Origin: Scytonema sp045865695
GTDB lineage: Bacteria > Cyanobacteriota > Cyanobacteriia > Cyanobacteriales > Nostocaceae
DNA: 64,000 nucleotides
Direction of reading: 5' to 3'
Assembly: GCF_045865695.1 (NCBI RefSeq)
Contig: NZ_BAACAP010000254.1
Location: 133,578-197,577 of the forward strand
The translations under genes and the position numbers were made by a program. This document shows, one piece after another, positions 41,214 to 50,396 of the stretch. Each line of letters opens with the position of its first letter. The stretch's first letter is position 1. Below the pieces are notes generated by a model. That model did not search any database, had not been told where the DNA came from, and worked only from the letters and a program-made list of their open reading frames with translations.

Positions 41214-43539
41214 TAACAAGATTAGCAATAACTGCTGCTAATTCATCTGGGTTAACTGGTTTGGGAACGTGTAGTTGAAAACCTGCAAGCAGTGCTTGAG
41301 TACAGTCTTCTGCTCTAGCATATGCTGTTAGCGCCACAGCAGGAATACTCCCACTCTTGTCTTGACTTAATGCTCTAATTTTACGAATCAAGGAGTAGCC
41401 ATCTTCTTGTGGCATGGAAATATCACTCACTAGTACATCTGGTTGAAATTCTTGCAAAGCAACAAGTGCTTCTGCGGCACTAGTTACTGTCATGACTTTT
41501 GCTTGATATTGTTCTAATGCTGTTGTAACTATCTGACGTGCATCCAATTCATCATCCACGACGAGAACCCGCAAATCATTGAGGGGATGAGGTGATGGGG
41601 GGCTAGGGGGATGGGAGGATAACAATTTTTCTTTTTCCCCCACTTTCCCACTCTCTCCTTCTCCCCCTATCTTCAGAGGTAAACTGATAATAAATGTCGT
41701 ACCTCGAGCAAGTCCTGGGCTTGTGACGCGGACTGTACCGCCATGCAATTCTACTAGATGACGAACGATCGCTAAACCTAATCCCAATCCTCCATGCGAT
41801 CGCGTACTCGAACTATCCGCTTGACGAAAGCGTTCAAACACGTAAGGTAGAAATTCGGGAGCAATTCCTTCTCCTGTATCCTTAACTTTAATCAGTACTG
41901 ATTGTTGAGTTTTTTCCCACTGACTTTCTTCTATAGACAATTTCACCTCAACCTTACCACCGCGAGGTGTAAATTTAACAGCGTTGGAAAGTAAATTCCA
42001 AACAATTTGTTGCAAGCGATTGGGATCGCCCAAAACGACACCGATAGAGGGGTCTAAAAAAGATTCGATAGTAATGTCTTTAGCGTCAGCAGCTGAACTT
42101 ATAGTCTCGATAGCTGAAAGGATGACGGGTACAAGTTTTACTGGGCGAACCTCCAAGCGCAGTTTCCCTGTAATAATTCTCGAAACATCTAAAACATCTT
42201 CAATCAGTGTTGATAATAATTTAGTATTGCGGTTTATTGTCTCTAAAGCTTTAGCCGTCTTATTTTCATCAAACTTTCGAGTTGTGAGGAGTTGCGTCCA
42301 ACCAAGCATGGCGTTTAGAGGAGTGCGGAGTTCGTGTGAGAGTGTGGCTAAAAACTCGTCTTTTATCCGGTTGGTTGCTTCGGCTTTTTCTGCAAGTTGG
42401 CGAAACCGTTCTTCACTTTCTTTCAAAGCAATTTCTGCCTGCTTGCGCTCTGTAATATCTTGAATTAGGGCAACAAATCCTACTACTTCATGAGAATTGA
42501 ATTGAGGAACATAAGAAATGTTTACATAACGGATTGTACCATTTTCGTATTGTAAATTAGTTTCATAAGTTACGTGTTCTCCTGACAAAACAGCTTCTAC
42601 ATACGGACGAATTGACTCATAAACTGACTCGCCCACAACTTCTTTAATTGTTTTGCCATAAATATCTGACGCGGAAATTCCGTGCCATTCTTCATAGCCT
42701 CTATTATTGAAACGATATCTTTGTTGAGCATCAACGTAGGAAATGAGTGCGGGTACGGCATTTGTAATCAGACGCATCTCCGAGTCTCGCTGTCGCAGCG
42801 CTTTTTCCACCCGTTTGAGATCGCTCAAATCCAGAGAAAATGCTATCATTTCCGGTTCATCTTTCCCTGGTTCCTCTACGAGCGCACCACCAATAAGAAT
42901 AGGTACGCGACTACCATCCTTACAAATATATTCCTTTTCGTAAGGAGTAGCAATTCCATCCTTTTTTGATTCTTCTATTTTTTTTAAATCTTTTTGCCGA
43001 TACTCTGGTGGGGTCATGGTATCCCAGCGCACCTTCTCTAAGCGGAAATCCTCACGAGTATATCCCACCATATTTAAGAAATAGTCATTGGCATAGTGGA
43101 TACCGCCACTCGAATCGCCAAAAGCAACACCAAAAATATTAGATTCAACGAGTCGTCTAAGCCTTGTCTCACTCGAGCGTAACTTCTGAACACTTATCTC
43201 AAGGCGCTGTTTTGCATTACGTAACCCTGAGTTGAGCGAGCTAATCAGTATTGAAACAAGAATAAACGTACCCAACTGCAAAAGATTATTAACAGTGAAA
43301 ATATCAATTGAGTATATAGGTTTGATGAAAAAATAACCAATAGCTAAGCTTGACAAAACAGTAGCTAACAACCCTGATTCCATTCCGCCGTACCTAGTAC
43401 TAACTGCGACAGATGCGAAAAAGAGTTGGAACAAGGTTGGCGTTAACATTGACTGTAGTAGTAATGTTAGTGTTAAAGCACTACCTACAGCCAAGGTAGT
43501 TATGAAATAAGGTTCAAGAAGAAATCTAATTTGTTTCAA
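41209..43539 (-). CDS. Hybrid sensor histidine kinase/response regulator
   Basis: About 776 residues. The N-terminus has four hydrophobic spans of the DUF4118 (KdpD-like) type (FFASVAVSTRYGGMESGLLA). Two PAS/PAC domains follow (about 125-245 and 250-370; LVESNIFGVAFGDSSGGIHY, KEYICKDGSRVPILIGG). HisKA has FLATLSHELRTPLNAMLGW (phospho-His near residue 399); HATPase has IVWNLLSNAVKFTP, KDTGEGIAPEF and GLGLGLAIVRH. A C-terminal receiver has VLVVDDELDARQ, VLVSDISMPQEDG (Asp near 704) and VPKPVNPDEL. No ATG is near the 5' end; TTG 43539 with AGGA upstream fits best. The kinase-receiver linker is low-complexity and repeat-like. The signal is unknown; it is a single gene. Confidence 0.9.
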   Translation of the reverse strand: MKQIRFLLEPYFITTLAVGSALTLTLLLQSMLTPTLFQLFFASVAVSTRYGGMESGLLATVLSSLAIGYFFIKPIYSIDIFTVNNLLQLGTFILVSILISSLNSGLRNAKQRLEISVQKLRSSETRLRRLVESNIFGVAFGDSSGGIHYANDYFLNMVGYTREDFRLEKVRWDTMTPPEYRQKDLKKIEESKKDGIATPYEKEYICKDGSRVPILIGGALVEEPGKDEPEMIAFSLDLSDLKRVEKALRQRDSEMRLITNAVPALISYVDAQQRYRFNNRGYEEWHGISASDIYGKTIKEVVGESVYESIRPYVEAVLSGEHVTYETNLQYENGTIRYVNISYVPQFNSHEVVGFVALIQDITERKQAEIALKESEERFRQLAEKAEATNRIKDEFLATLSHELRTPLNAMLGWTQLLTTRKFDENKTAKALETINRNTKLLSTLIEDVLDVSRIITGKLRLEVRPVKLVPVILSAIETISSAADAKDITIESFLDPSIGVVLGDPNRLQQIVWNLLSNAVKFTPRGGKVEVKLSIEESQWEKTQQSVLIKVKDTGEGIAPEFLPYVFERFRQADSSSTRSHGGLGLGLAIVRHLVELHGGTVRVTSPGLARGTTFIISLPLKIGGEGESGKVGEKEKLLSSHPPSPPSPHPLNDLRVLVVDDELDARQIVTTALEQYQAKVMTVTSAAEALVALQEFQPDVLVSDISMPQEDGYSLIRKIRALSQDKSGSIPAVALTAYARAEDCTQALLAGFQLHVPKPVNPDELAAVIANLVK

Positions 43540-43752
43540 TGTTGTTTTTCCTTTGCTCGTGAGAAATAGGGAGTAGGGCAAATATCATTTGTATCTATTT
43601 TGGTCTACGCAGTTCGAGATAGCTATTTGTATATTAAGTTTGTATAAATTTTAGCGCTCGCTATGCTTGAAGTCTGTTGTGTTTTTATACATATATTTAA
43701 AAAAATATAATTTTTTTAACAATTAATTTCTGTACGTCATCAACCCTATTTC

Positions 43753-45051
43753 CTACGCCCTATTCTCTTCTTTCAATAAATATGTCATCATCGTTCCTTT
43801 GCCTTTGACAGGAATTAAACCCCGCTTTTCGAGCAAAAATTTATCTTTTAAGCACTCGTAACTTGCTTCACACACTTGAATGCAGTCTGCTATTCCATGG
43901 GATTCCATACGACTCGCTGTATTGACTGTATCTCCCCAAAGGTCATAAGTAAACTTTTTCAATCCAATCACTCCTGCTACCACAGGACCCGTACTAATAC
44001 CAATCCGGATGCGGAACGACGAATCTCTCTCTTTGTTAAACTGTTGGATGGCGAGTTGCATATCTAATGCCATCTTAGCCATAGTGACTGCATGGTCGCT
44101 GCGTGGAATGGGCAATCCAGCTACAGCCATGTAAGCATCACCAATTGTTTTAATTTTTTCGACTCCATGCCATTCTGCTAGTTTATCAAATTTGGAAAAA
44201 ATTTCATTGAGTAACTCAACTAATTTTGTGGGAGAGGTAATACTGGAAAGTTCTGTAAAGCCGACAATATCGGCAAACAAGACTGTGACTTCATGGAAAT
44301 TATCGGCGATTGTAGTCCGTTGGTGCTTCAGTTTTGCTGCGATGGTTTCTGGCAAAATATTCAATAATAACTTCTCGGACTTTTCCTGAGCGACTTCTAA
44401 ATCTTTGCGAGCGAGGAATTCTTCCTTTCGGAGTTTATCGTAAAAATAAACAGATAAATTACAAATGACACAAGTCCAAAATAAATATAGCCCTTGTTCC
44501 ATATAATAAGGAAACGGATATTTTAAGGTAGGCTGAAATAACCCGTACAATGTCAAATAGCAAATGATAGTTCCTATTTGAGCGATCGCATGAAGATGCC
44601 ATTGAACGGGAACGATTGTTGCTTGAGTGAGAAACATTAAATTCCAAATACCAATTCTTGGCTCAACGATACCAAAAAGTAAAGCAGTTCCAATTTGATT
44701 GATACAAGTTACAGACCAACTTAAAGTTAAAAAGATAAAGTGAGGATGACGATAGCCAAGTTGAGTTTTGGAGAAAAACCAACAAGCTCCTATGACTATT
44801 TCTATAAAAACCCCAAGAGTGAGAGCAGATAGTTTACCAGAAGGTTGTACGTTCAACCACAAGAAAAATGCAATAACTGTTAACCCAACAATTAGCATAA
44901 CCTGTGCTTGTAGCCGCAATCGCTTGACTGTAAAGCGATGGCGTTGGGCATTGTAGGAGTCGAAAAGACGGGGAGGTCGCCTCCAATACGATTTGATCTG
45001 GTTGATAAATGCATTAACTTGTGTTTTATCTGAGCCGTTCCGATTTATCAT
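43753..45051 (-). CDS. Membrane-bound class III adenylate cyclase
   Basis: A 432-residue protein with about six membrane spans (residues 45-200) and a cytoplasmic cyclase domain (about 245-430). VTVLFADIVGFTELSSITSP near 254-273 holds the first metal Asp, KIKTIGDAYMAVAG near 298-311 the Lys of ATP specificity and second metal Asp, and YDLWGDTVNTASRMESHG near 369-386 the adenine-recognising Asp plus transition-state Asn and Arg. The Lys/Asp pair predicts ATP rather than GTP as substrate. Start ATG 45051 is preferred over a TTG at 45123. Divergent from the XPB-like gene. Confidence 0.88.
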   Translation of the reverse strand: MINRNGSDKTQVNAFINQIKSYWRRPPRLFDSYNAQRHRFTVKRLRLQAQVMLIVGLTVIAFFLWLNVQPSGKLSALTLGVFIEIVIGACWFFSKTQLGYRHPHFIFLTLSWSVTCINQIGTALLFGIVEPRIGIWNLMFLTQATIVPVQWHLHAIAQIGTIICYLTLYGLFQPTLKYPFPYYMEQGLYLFWTCVICNLSVYFYDKLRKEEFLARKDLEVAQEKSEKLLLNILPETIAAKLKHQRTTIADNFHEVTVLFADIVGFTELSSITSPTKLVELLNEIFSKFDKLAEWHGVEKIKTIGDAYMAVAGLPIPRSDHAVTMAKMALDMQLAIQQFNKERDSSFRIRIGISTGPVVAGVIGLKKFTYDLWGDTVNTASRMESHGIADCIQVCEASYECLKDKFLLEKRGLIPVKGKGTMMTYLLKEENRA

Positions 45052-45177
45052 ACGTATAATTACGTTATTAATATTTAATGAAGGAACTCTGTACGAGAGA
45101 CTAGTAACAGGATGATTTCCCAATTCCCAGCCTCTAGTTCATAGTTCCCAGTTTCAGGAGTAGGAAAAAGCATTTAT

Positions 45178-46701
45178 ATGGGTCGCACCCCTACATTAAC
45201 CTTCGATCGTGGCACATTAATTTTGCATCCACCACCTCGCGGTAAAAGCTGGATGGATTTTGCAACGTGGGATGACAGGGTAGAAAAATTTCGGATTCCC
45301 GCAATTCAATACCGTCCTTTGGTAGAAGCGCTACAAGCTGAAGATACGAGTTTTATTGACGAGGCTAAAGAGTTTTACCCCATAGAGTTGAATTCTAGTC
45401 TGGAAATGGAGCCTTATCCCCACCAAAGCGAGGCGCTAGCTGCTTGGAAGTTGGCGGGAAGACAGGGGGTAGTGGTATTACCAACAGCAGCTGGAAAGAC
45501 TTATTTGGCGCAAATGGCAATGCAATCAACGCCTCGTACAACTTTGATTGTTGTCCCGACTCTGGATTTAATGCACCAGTGGTACGCTCATTTGAAAGCG
45601 GCGTTTCCCGATGCTGAGGTGGGATTGTTGGGAGGGGGTTCTCGCGATAAAACTCCTATCCTCGTGTCAACTTATGATAGTGCAGCTATTCATGCAGAAT
45701 CGCTTGGGGATCGGTATGCTTTACTGATTTTTGATGAATGTCACCACTTACCAACAGATTTTAACCGGGTTATTGCTGAATATGCGATCGCACCCTATCG
45801 TTTGGGGTTATCTGCTACACCGGAACGGACGGATGGTAAGCATGCGGATTTAAATATTTTAATAGGTCCAGAAGTCTATCGTAAAAGGGCTGAGGAACTC
45901 GCGGGGAAAGCGTTAGCAGAACACGAAATTGTTCAAATTAAGGTCAAGCTTTCACAACAAGAACGGGAAAAATACAATCTACTGATTCAAACTCGCAATG
46001 ATTTTTTAAAAGAAGCAAAGATTTCTTTGGGTAGCATACAAGGTTGGCAAAGATTTGTGCAAATGAGTGCTCGTTCTCAAGCAGGACGTAGGGCTATGTT
46101 AGCGCATCGCGAAGCTAAAGAAATTGCTTTGGGAACTGATGCGAAGTTGAGGATTTTGATAGATTTATTAACGCAACATTATCCGGAGCGAGTTTTGGTT
46201 TTTACTGCTGATAATGCGACGGTTTATAGAATTTCTCAGGAATTGTTGATTCCGTCAATTACTCATCAAACTCCTGTGAAAGAACGGCATGAAATATTAA
46301 CAAAATTTCGTGAGGGGGTATATAGGACTTTGGTGGCTTCTCACGTGTTGAATGAGGGTGTGGATGTTCCTGCTGCTGCTGTTGCTATTATTTTATCGGG
46401 AACTGGTTCGGCAAGGGAGTATATTCAGCGTTTGGGAAGGGTTTTGAGAAGGGGTAAGGAGGGGAATAAGCAGGCGATTTTGTATGAGGTGGTGGCTGAG
46501 GATACGACTGAGGAGGGGACTTCGGCTAGGCGGCGAGGTGTTGAAAGAAAGCAGGGGAGCAGGGGAACAGAGGAGCAGGGGAAAGGGAATTTGCAGGTGG
46601 TTTATGGAAGTGGTGGGGGACAAAGTTATAAAGCGGCTGAACAGTTGGATTTGAATTATAAGATTGATAATAAACCGCACCCTGTAGCAGACGAACGCTG
46701 A
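45178..46701 (+). CDS. XPB-like superfamily 2 DNA helicase
   Basis: A 507-residue helicase resembling archaeal and bacterial XPB. The N-terminal segment LTFDRGTLILHPPPRGKSWM and the following region resemble the damage-recognition domain. Motifs: Walker A VLPTAAGKTYLAQM near residue 102, DEAH-type FDECHHLP near 186, LSATPERTDG, and RLGRVLRRGKEGNKQ near 417. Between the motor halves lies the thumb-like region LSQQEREKYNLLIQ. The C-terminus (KQGSRGTEEQGKG) is encoded by GCAGGGGA repeats at about 46550-46585. The gene for a Bax1-like nuclease starts 37 bp later; in archaea XPB and Bax1 form a helicase-nuclease complex in DNA repair. Confidence 0.87.
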   Translation: MGRTPTLTFDRGTLILHPPPRGKSWMDFATWDDRVEKFRIPAIQYRPLVEALQAEDTSFIDEAKEFYPIELNSSLEMEPYPHQSEALAAWKLAGRQGVVVLPTAAGKTYLAQMAMQSTPRTTLIVVPTLDLMHQWYAHLKAAFPDAEVGLLGGGSRDKTPILVSTYDSAAIHAESLGDRYALLIFDECHHLPTDFNRVIAEYAIAPYRLGLSATPERTDGKHADLNILIGPEVYRKRAEELAGKALAEHEIVQIKVKLSQQEREKYNLLIQTRNDFLKEAKISLGSIQGWQRFVQMSARSQAGRRAMLAHREAKEIALGTDAKLRILIDLLTQHYPERVLVFTADNATVYRISQELLIPSITHQTPVKERHEILTKFREGVYRTLVASHVLNEGVDVPAAAVAIILSGTGSAREYIQRLGRVLRRGKEGNKQAILYEVVAEDTTEEGTSARRRGVERKQGSRGTEEQGKGNLQVVYGSGGGQSYKAAEQLDLNYKIDNKPHPVADER

Positions 46702-46737
46702 TGTAGGTTGAATAATTTGGGTTGGGAGGTAGGTTTT

Positions 46738-47955
46738 ATGTTACCTGGTGATTTACTGAGTCACAGGCAAAATGGGGAGGAGATTGTTCCTAAAAGGTTG
46801 AAGGTTGATGATAAGACTTTGGGGATGGCGACGGAGTTGATTGGGTTTTTTCAGAAGGCGGTGAATAGTTCTCAGGGAGTGCTCGAGCGTCAGTTGTTGG
46901 AGTTTGAGGGCGATACTACGGATTATAAGGTCAAGCGTGGTTTGGCTTATATTTTGAAAAGCAGTTTCTGTACGTTTGAGGTGGTTAGTCCTTTGGAACC
47001 TCAAATGTTACGAGAAAAGGTGTTTGCTTTGGCGGCTAAGTCTGTTCCAAGTCGTGAATTGACGGAGGTGACTTTGCAAGCGGTTGCTGATGAGTTAACT
47101 CGCGAAGTTGGGCGGGAAGTGGTGTCGGAACAAGTTCGTAATGGGTTGTATGCCGATCTATCGGAAAATAAAATTTTGACTGCTTTTGATGCGCCTCAAC
47201 CTGAGAGTTTGTTACACCGCTACAATTTGTCTCAGGTGCAGGGGATTTTTTATAAGGCAAGTCAATTAACAATTAATGCTCATCGCAATGTTCCAGGACA
47301 GTATAAGCTTTTATTTCGATATCTCAAATTGTTTCAATTAATGTCTTATATAGAGGGAGATGCTGACCACGGGTTTACAATTACAATTGATGGTCCTACA
47401 AGTTTGTTTACTTCCAGTACGCGGTATGGTTTGGCAATTGCTAAACTCATACCTGCTTTACTTCACGTTACAAAATGGAGTCTTTCTTCTACGCTTCAAG
47501 TTAGGGATGTTTACACAAATGCTTGGAAAACAGGGCGGTTTACTCTGAATTCTGATTGCGGTTTGGTAACGCATTATCCCCCAGGAAAGCCTTATGATAG
47601 TATGTTGGAACATTCTTTCGCTGACAAGTGGGATGCTTTAAAAACTGATTGGGTATTAGAGCGAGAAGTTGACTTGATTCCGATACCTGGAAGTGTTATG
47701 ATTCCAGATTTTAGATTGGTTCATCCCGATGGACGCTCGTTTTTATTAGAGATTGTGGGATATTGGAGACCGGAATATTTACAAAAAAAGTTTGCACAAG
47801 TTCGTCGCGCACAGTCTCATAATTTGATTTTGGCTATTTCTGAGCGATTGAATTTGGAAAAGGCAGGTGTAAAATTGAATGATGTTCCTGCTCGTATTAT
47901 TTGGTTTAAGGATAAATTGTTACCGAAATCTGTCTTGGCTGTACTGGAATCGTAG
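46738..47955 (+). CDS. DUF790/Bax1-like nuclease, XPB partner
   Basis: A 405-residue DUF790 protein. MLPGDLLSHRQNGEEIVPKR is the typical N-terminus; the middle includes LLHRYNLSQVQGIFYKAS, a family landmark near residues 160-177; the C-terminal nuclease-like part has DSMLEHSFADKWDAL, then MIPDFRLVHPDGRSFLLEIV near 320-340, giving a D...E-x-V arrangement like a PD-(D/E)XK core. Archaeal Bax1 binds XPB and cuts DNA near bubbles. ATG 46738 is chosen because GGGAGGT lies 8 bp upstream; a TTG at 46708 is less likely. The order XPB then Bax1 matches the archaeal pair. Confidence 0.85.
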   Translation: MLPGDLLSHRQNGEEIVPKRLKVDDKTLGMATELIGFFQKAVNSSQGVLERQLLEFEGDTTDYKVKRGLAYILKSSFCTFEVVSPLEPQMLREKVFALAAKSVPSRELTEVTLQAVADELTREVGREVVSEQVRNGLYADLSENKILTAFDAPQPESLLHRYNLSQVQGIFYKASQLTINAHRNVPGQYKLLFRYLKLFQLMSYIEGDADHGFTITIDGPTSLFTSSTRYGLAIAKLIPALLHVTKWSLSSTLQVRDVYTNAWKTGRFTLNSDCGLVTHYPPGKPYDSMLEHSFADKWDALKTDWVLEREVDLIPIPGSVMIPDFRLVHPDGRSFLLEIVGYWRPEYLQKKFAQVRRAQSHNLILAISERLNLEKAGVKLNDVPARIIWFKDKLLPKSVLAVLES

Positions 47956-48041
47956 ATAGCTAAAATCTTTAGATTGATTTTATGGGATTTACATTACTCC
48001 TATTACACAATTTTCAAATAAATGGAGTACAAAACTTGATT

Positions 48042-48245
48042 ATGAAGATAAAAGTCGTATTAGAACCAAGTGATGAAGGCGGCTATACTGTCTATGTACC
48101 TTCTCTTCCAGGTTGCATTAGTGAAGGGGAAAGCATTGAAGAAGCATTAGATAATATACAGGAGGCAATAGAACTGTATTTGGAACCATCAGAGGATGAA
48201 ATTAATGTTGCAGAAGGAGTTATTGTGAGAGAGTTAGCATTGTGA
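48042..48245 (+). CDS. hicB: HicB-family antitoxin
   Basis: A 67-residue partial RNase H-fold antitoxin. MKIKVVLEPSDEGGYTVYVP and LPGCISEGESIEEALDNIQE are the HicB core; it would neutralise HicA and probably repress the operon. Relatives often have a C-terminal DNA-binding tail; here it ends soon after VREL, so autoregulation is unclear. ATG 48042 is preferred over an upstream in-frame ATG (47982). It overlaps hicA by 4 bp, with antitoxin first. Confidence 0.88.
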   Translation: MKIKVVLEPSDEGGYTVYVPSLPGCISEGESIEEALDNIQEAIELYLEPSEDEINVAEGVIVRELAL

Positions 48246-48469
48246 GCAAAGTTCCAAGCTTACCATATACTGAAATTATTGCTGCTTTACAAAGAGATGG
48301 GTGGCTTGTTGTGCGTCAACGTGGGAGTCACATCCGGTTAGAAAAACCCTTGTCAGAAGAAACTTTAAATTTAACAGTTCCCGCTCATCGACCAGTCAAG
48401 CGCACTACTTTAGCTAAGATTTTAAAACAGGCACGTATAAGCTTAGACGATTTCTTATATTTGTTGTAA
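48242..48469 (+). CDS. hicA: HicA-family mRNA interferase toxin
   Basis: A 75-residue double-stranded RNA-binding-fold toxin that cleaves mRNA. LPYTEIIAALQRDGWLVVRQ and RGSHIRLEKP contain the conserved GSH with the catalytic His. The C-terminal VPAHRPVKRTTLAKILKQAR is the usual helical end. It starts with GTG inside the hicB stop (GTGA overlap), implying translational coupling. Both genes look intact. Confidence 0.9.
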   Translation: MSKVPSLPYTEIIAALQRDGWLVVRQRGSHIRLEKPLSEETLNLTVPAHRPVKRTTLAKILKQARISLDDFLYLL

Positions 48470-48509
48470 AAGCAAATATTGAATTGCTAGTTTCTATTAA
48501 ATCAGAAGT

Positions 48510-49340
48510 ATGAGAAAAAATAAATTGACAACTTTATCTTTCATAGCAACTGCTATTGTATGGAATATTAATGCATCTTGTACCTTGGCACAGGAAATAA
48601 ACCCTCGTATCAATAGGTTACAAGAAAGCAATCTATCAAACTCTTATAACAAGCAAGTCTACCCTACACGAAAACTAACGGCTGTATCAAGATCGGAAAA
48701 TAGAAGAGATTGGTGGTTTTTTAAACCTAATGATATCTCATCGGAAGCTATGCGATCGCAAGGTTGTGTTCCAGCAAATATACCTGTAGGTTCTGACGAA
48801 CCGGATTGGCGTTGTCCTCGCCAAAGTATTAGGGTAGAGGTTGATGGTGGAGATTCGCGCCAAGAAGCTGGTGATGTCGTTTCTGAGGAAGAATTACAAG
48901 CGGTGTCGGGACCGGATGCAAGAGGTTATTGGTTATTTTATAAACCTAATGATATATCAGCAGATGAAATGCGATCGCAAGGTTGTGTTCGCCTAAATTC
49001 TCCAGGACCAAATTGGAGTTGTCCTTCAAGAAGGCTTCGATGGGGAAGGGAAGATAGAAACTCAGACAGATATTCTCCTGAAGAGCGCTATGGTGAAGGT
49101 GACTCTTATAACGAAGATTATCCCGATGATTCCTATTATGAAGACACACCAGAAAACGATATAGTTTTACAAGCTGAATCAGAACCAGATGCAAGAGGTT
49201 ACTGGTTATTCGACAAACCTAATGATATATCAGCAGAGGAAATGCGATCGCAAGGTTGTGTTCCCGTTAGGTCTAACAGACAAAATTGGCGTTGTTCTTC
49301 CCCAACTCTTCGGTTCGGTATTGAAGCAGAATCTCGATGA
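48510..49340 (+). CDS. Secreted protein with three about 42-residue internal repeats
   Basis: A 276-residue protein of unknown function with a signal peptide (LTTLSFIATAIVWNINASCT...LAQ). Three repeats start near residues 65, 136 and 226. Each has (Y/W)W(L/F)F.KPNDIS, then MRSQGCV and a second Cys in W(R/S)C followed by an arginine-rich strand. The two conserved Cys per unit could form a disulfide. The spacers are acidic and Tyr/Ser-rich (GDSYNEDYPDDSYYEDTPEN). A HIP1 site lies at the same place in every repeat (48752, 48971, 49244), and repeats two and three are very similar in DNA, which indicates recent duplication. I know no named domain for it. Confidence 0.72.
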   Translation: MRKNKLTTLSFIATAIVWNINASCTLAQEINPRINRLQESNLSNSYNKQVYPTRKLTAVSRSENRRDWWFFKPNDISSEAMRSQGCVPANIPVGSDEPDWRCPRQSIRVEVDGGDSRQEAGDVVSEEELQAVSGPDARGYWLFYKPNDISADEMRSQGCVRLNSPGPNWSCPSRRLRWGREDRNSDRYSPEERYGEGDSYNEDYPDDSYYEDTPENDIVLQAESEPDARGYWLFDKPNDISAEEMRSQGCVPVRSNRQNWRCSSPTLRFGIEAESR

Positions 49341-49393
49341 GTTTAAAATGGGAAACAAAAATATCAGTGGGTAAATTAGGAGCTGCAATTGCG

Positions 49394-50008
49394 ATGACAC
49401 AAGCCGTTCCAAAACTCTTGACCTTTGATGACTTCATTACCAAATATGGAGATAATGAACGTTACGAATTAATCGACGGAGAACTTATTGATATGGAACC
49501 AACGGGACCTCATGAAGAGGTATCTGCTTTTATCTTACGAAAAGTGAATGTTGAAATAGACAGGTTAAGTCTTGATTGGTTTACACCGACTCGTTGTTTA
49601 ATAAAACCTCTAGGAACAACAACAGCTTTCCGTCCTGATGTTGTTGTCTTAGATAAAGCGGCGCTGAAGAATGAACTATTATGGCAAGATGAGCCTGTCA
49701 TCACTTTAGGAACTTCCGTCAAACTCGTAGTAGAAGTCGTTAGCACTAACTGGCAAAATGATTATGCACGAAAAGTCGAAGACTACAGCGCAATAGGCAT
49801 TCCAGAATACTGGATTGTAGACTATTTAGGCTTAGGAGGTCGAGATTATATTGGAAATCCAAAGCAGCCAACAGTATCGATTTATCAGTTGTCATCTGAT
49901 GGAAATCGATACCAAAAACCTGCTCAATTTCGTGGTAGCGAGCGTATTATCTCACCTACTTTTCAAGAGTTGCAGTTAACAGCAGCACAAATTTTCGCTA
50001 CTTACTAA
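49394..50008 (+). CDS. Uma2-family (DUF820) restriction endonuclease-like protein
   Basis: A 204-residue Uma2-family protein. LLTFDDFITKYGDNERYELI near residues 8-27, DGELIDMEPTGPHEEV, TAFRPDVVVLDKAALKN near 77-93 and VKLVVEVVSTNWQNDYARKV near 109-128 form the family core. The frame also opens at ATG 49337, which overlaps the upstream stop (ATGA); ATG 49394 (MTQAVPKLL) matches the usual N-terminus. It belongs to a longer-insert subgroup (GLGGRDYIGNPKQPTVSIY). Role unknown. Confidence 0.85.
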   Translation: MTQAVPKLLTFDDFITKYGDNERYELIDGELIDMEPTGPHEEVSAFILRKVNVEIDRLSLDWFTPTRCLIKPLGTTTAFRPDVVVLDKAALKNELLWQDEPVITLGTSVKLVVEVVSTNWQNDYARKVEDYSAIGIPEYWIVDYLGLGGRDYIGNPKQPTVSIYQLSSDGNRYQKPAQFRGSERIISPTFQELQLTAAQIFATY

Positions 50009-50039
50009 TTGATAATCTTCTCAGTAAGTTCACATATCA

Positions 50040-50297
50040 TTATTGAAGCTTGATCTCCTTGTTTAAGTCAATATTATCAATAATTGGTAAAAAATATCCT
50101 AATTTCAATCCAAGTAAAATCCAATCTTCAAGTGTTGAGCGTAACTCACTTTCACATTCTTTTAATGTTGAACTAAAAGCTATAACCCCTGTACAAGACG
50201 GAATTTTACCAGCAAATGAGCCATCTTCCAGTTTGTCGTAAACTGCCTGTGCCAAAGCTTTGTCAACATAATCACTTAGGATAAACTGTACAGCCAT
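50040..50297 (-). CDS. HicB-like orphan antitoxin
   Basis: An 85-residue protein. YDKLEDGSFAGKIPSCTGVI and ECESELRSTLEDWILLGLKL resemble the larger HicB-type family common in cyanobacteria. No HicA gene is adjacent on either side, so it appears to be an orphan or part of a lost pair. It converges on the Uma2 gene with 31 bp between stops. Confidence 0.7.
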   Translation of the reverse strand: MAVQFILSDYVDKALAQAVYDKLEDGSFAGKIPSCTGVIAFSSTLKECESELRSTLEDWILLGLKLGYFLPIIDNIDLNKEIKLQ

Positions 50298-50396
50298 TAA
50301 ATTTCACACTCTCATATAGATAGAAGTTACCTTTTAACTCTATTTAAACATATATTAAATTTGAAATAAAAATGACCATACTTTTTATTACTAATT

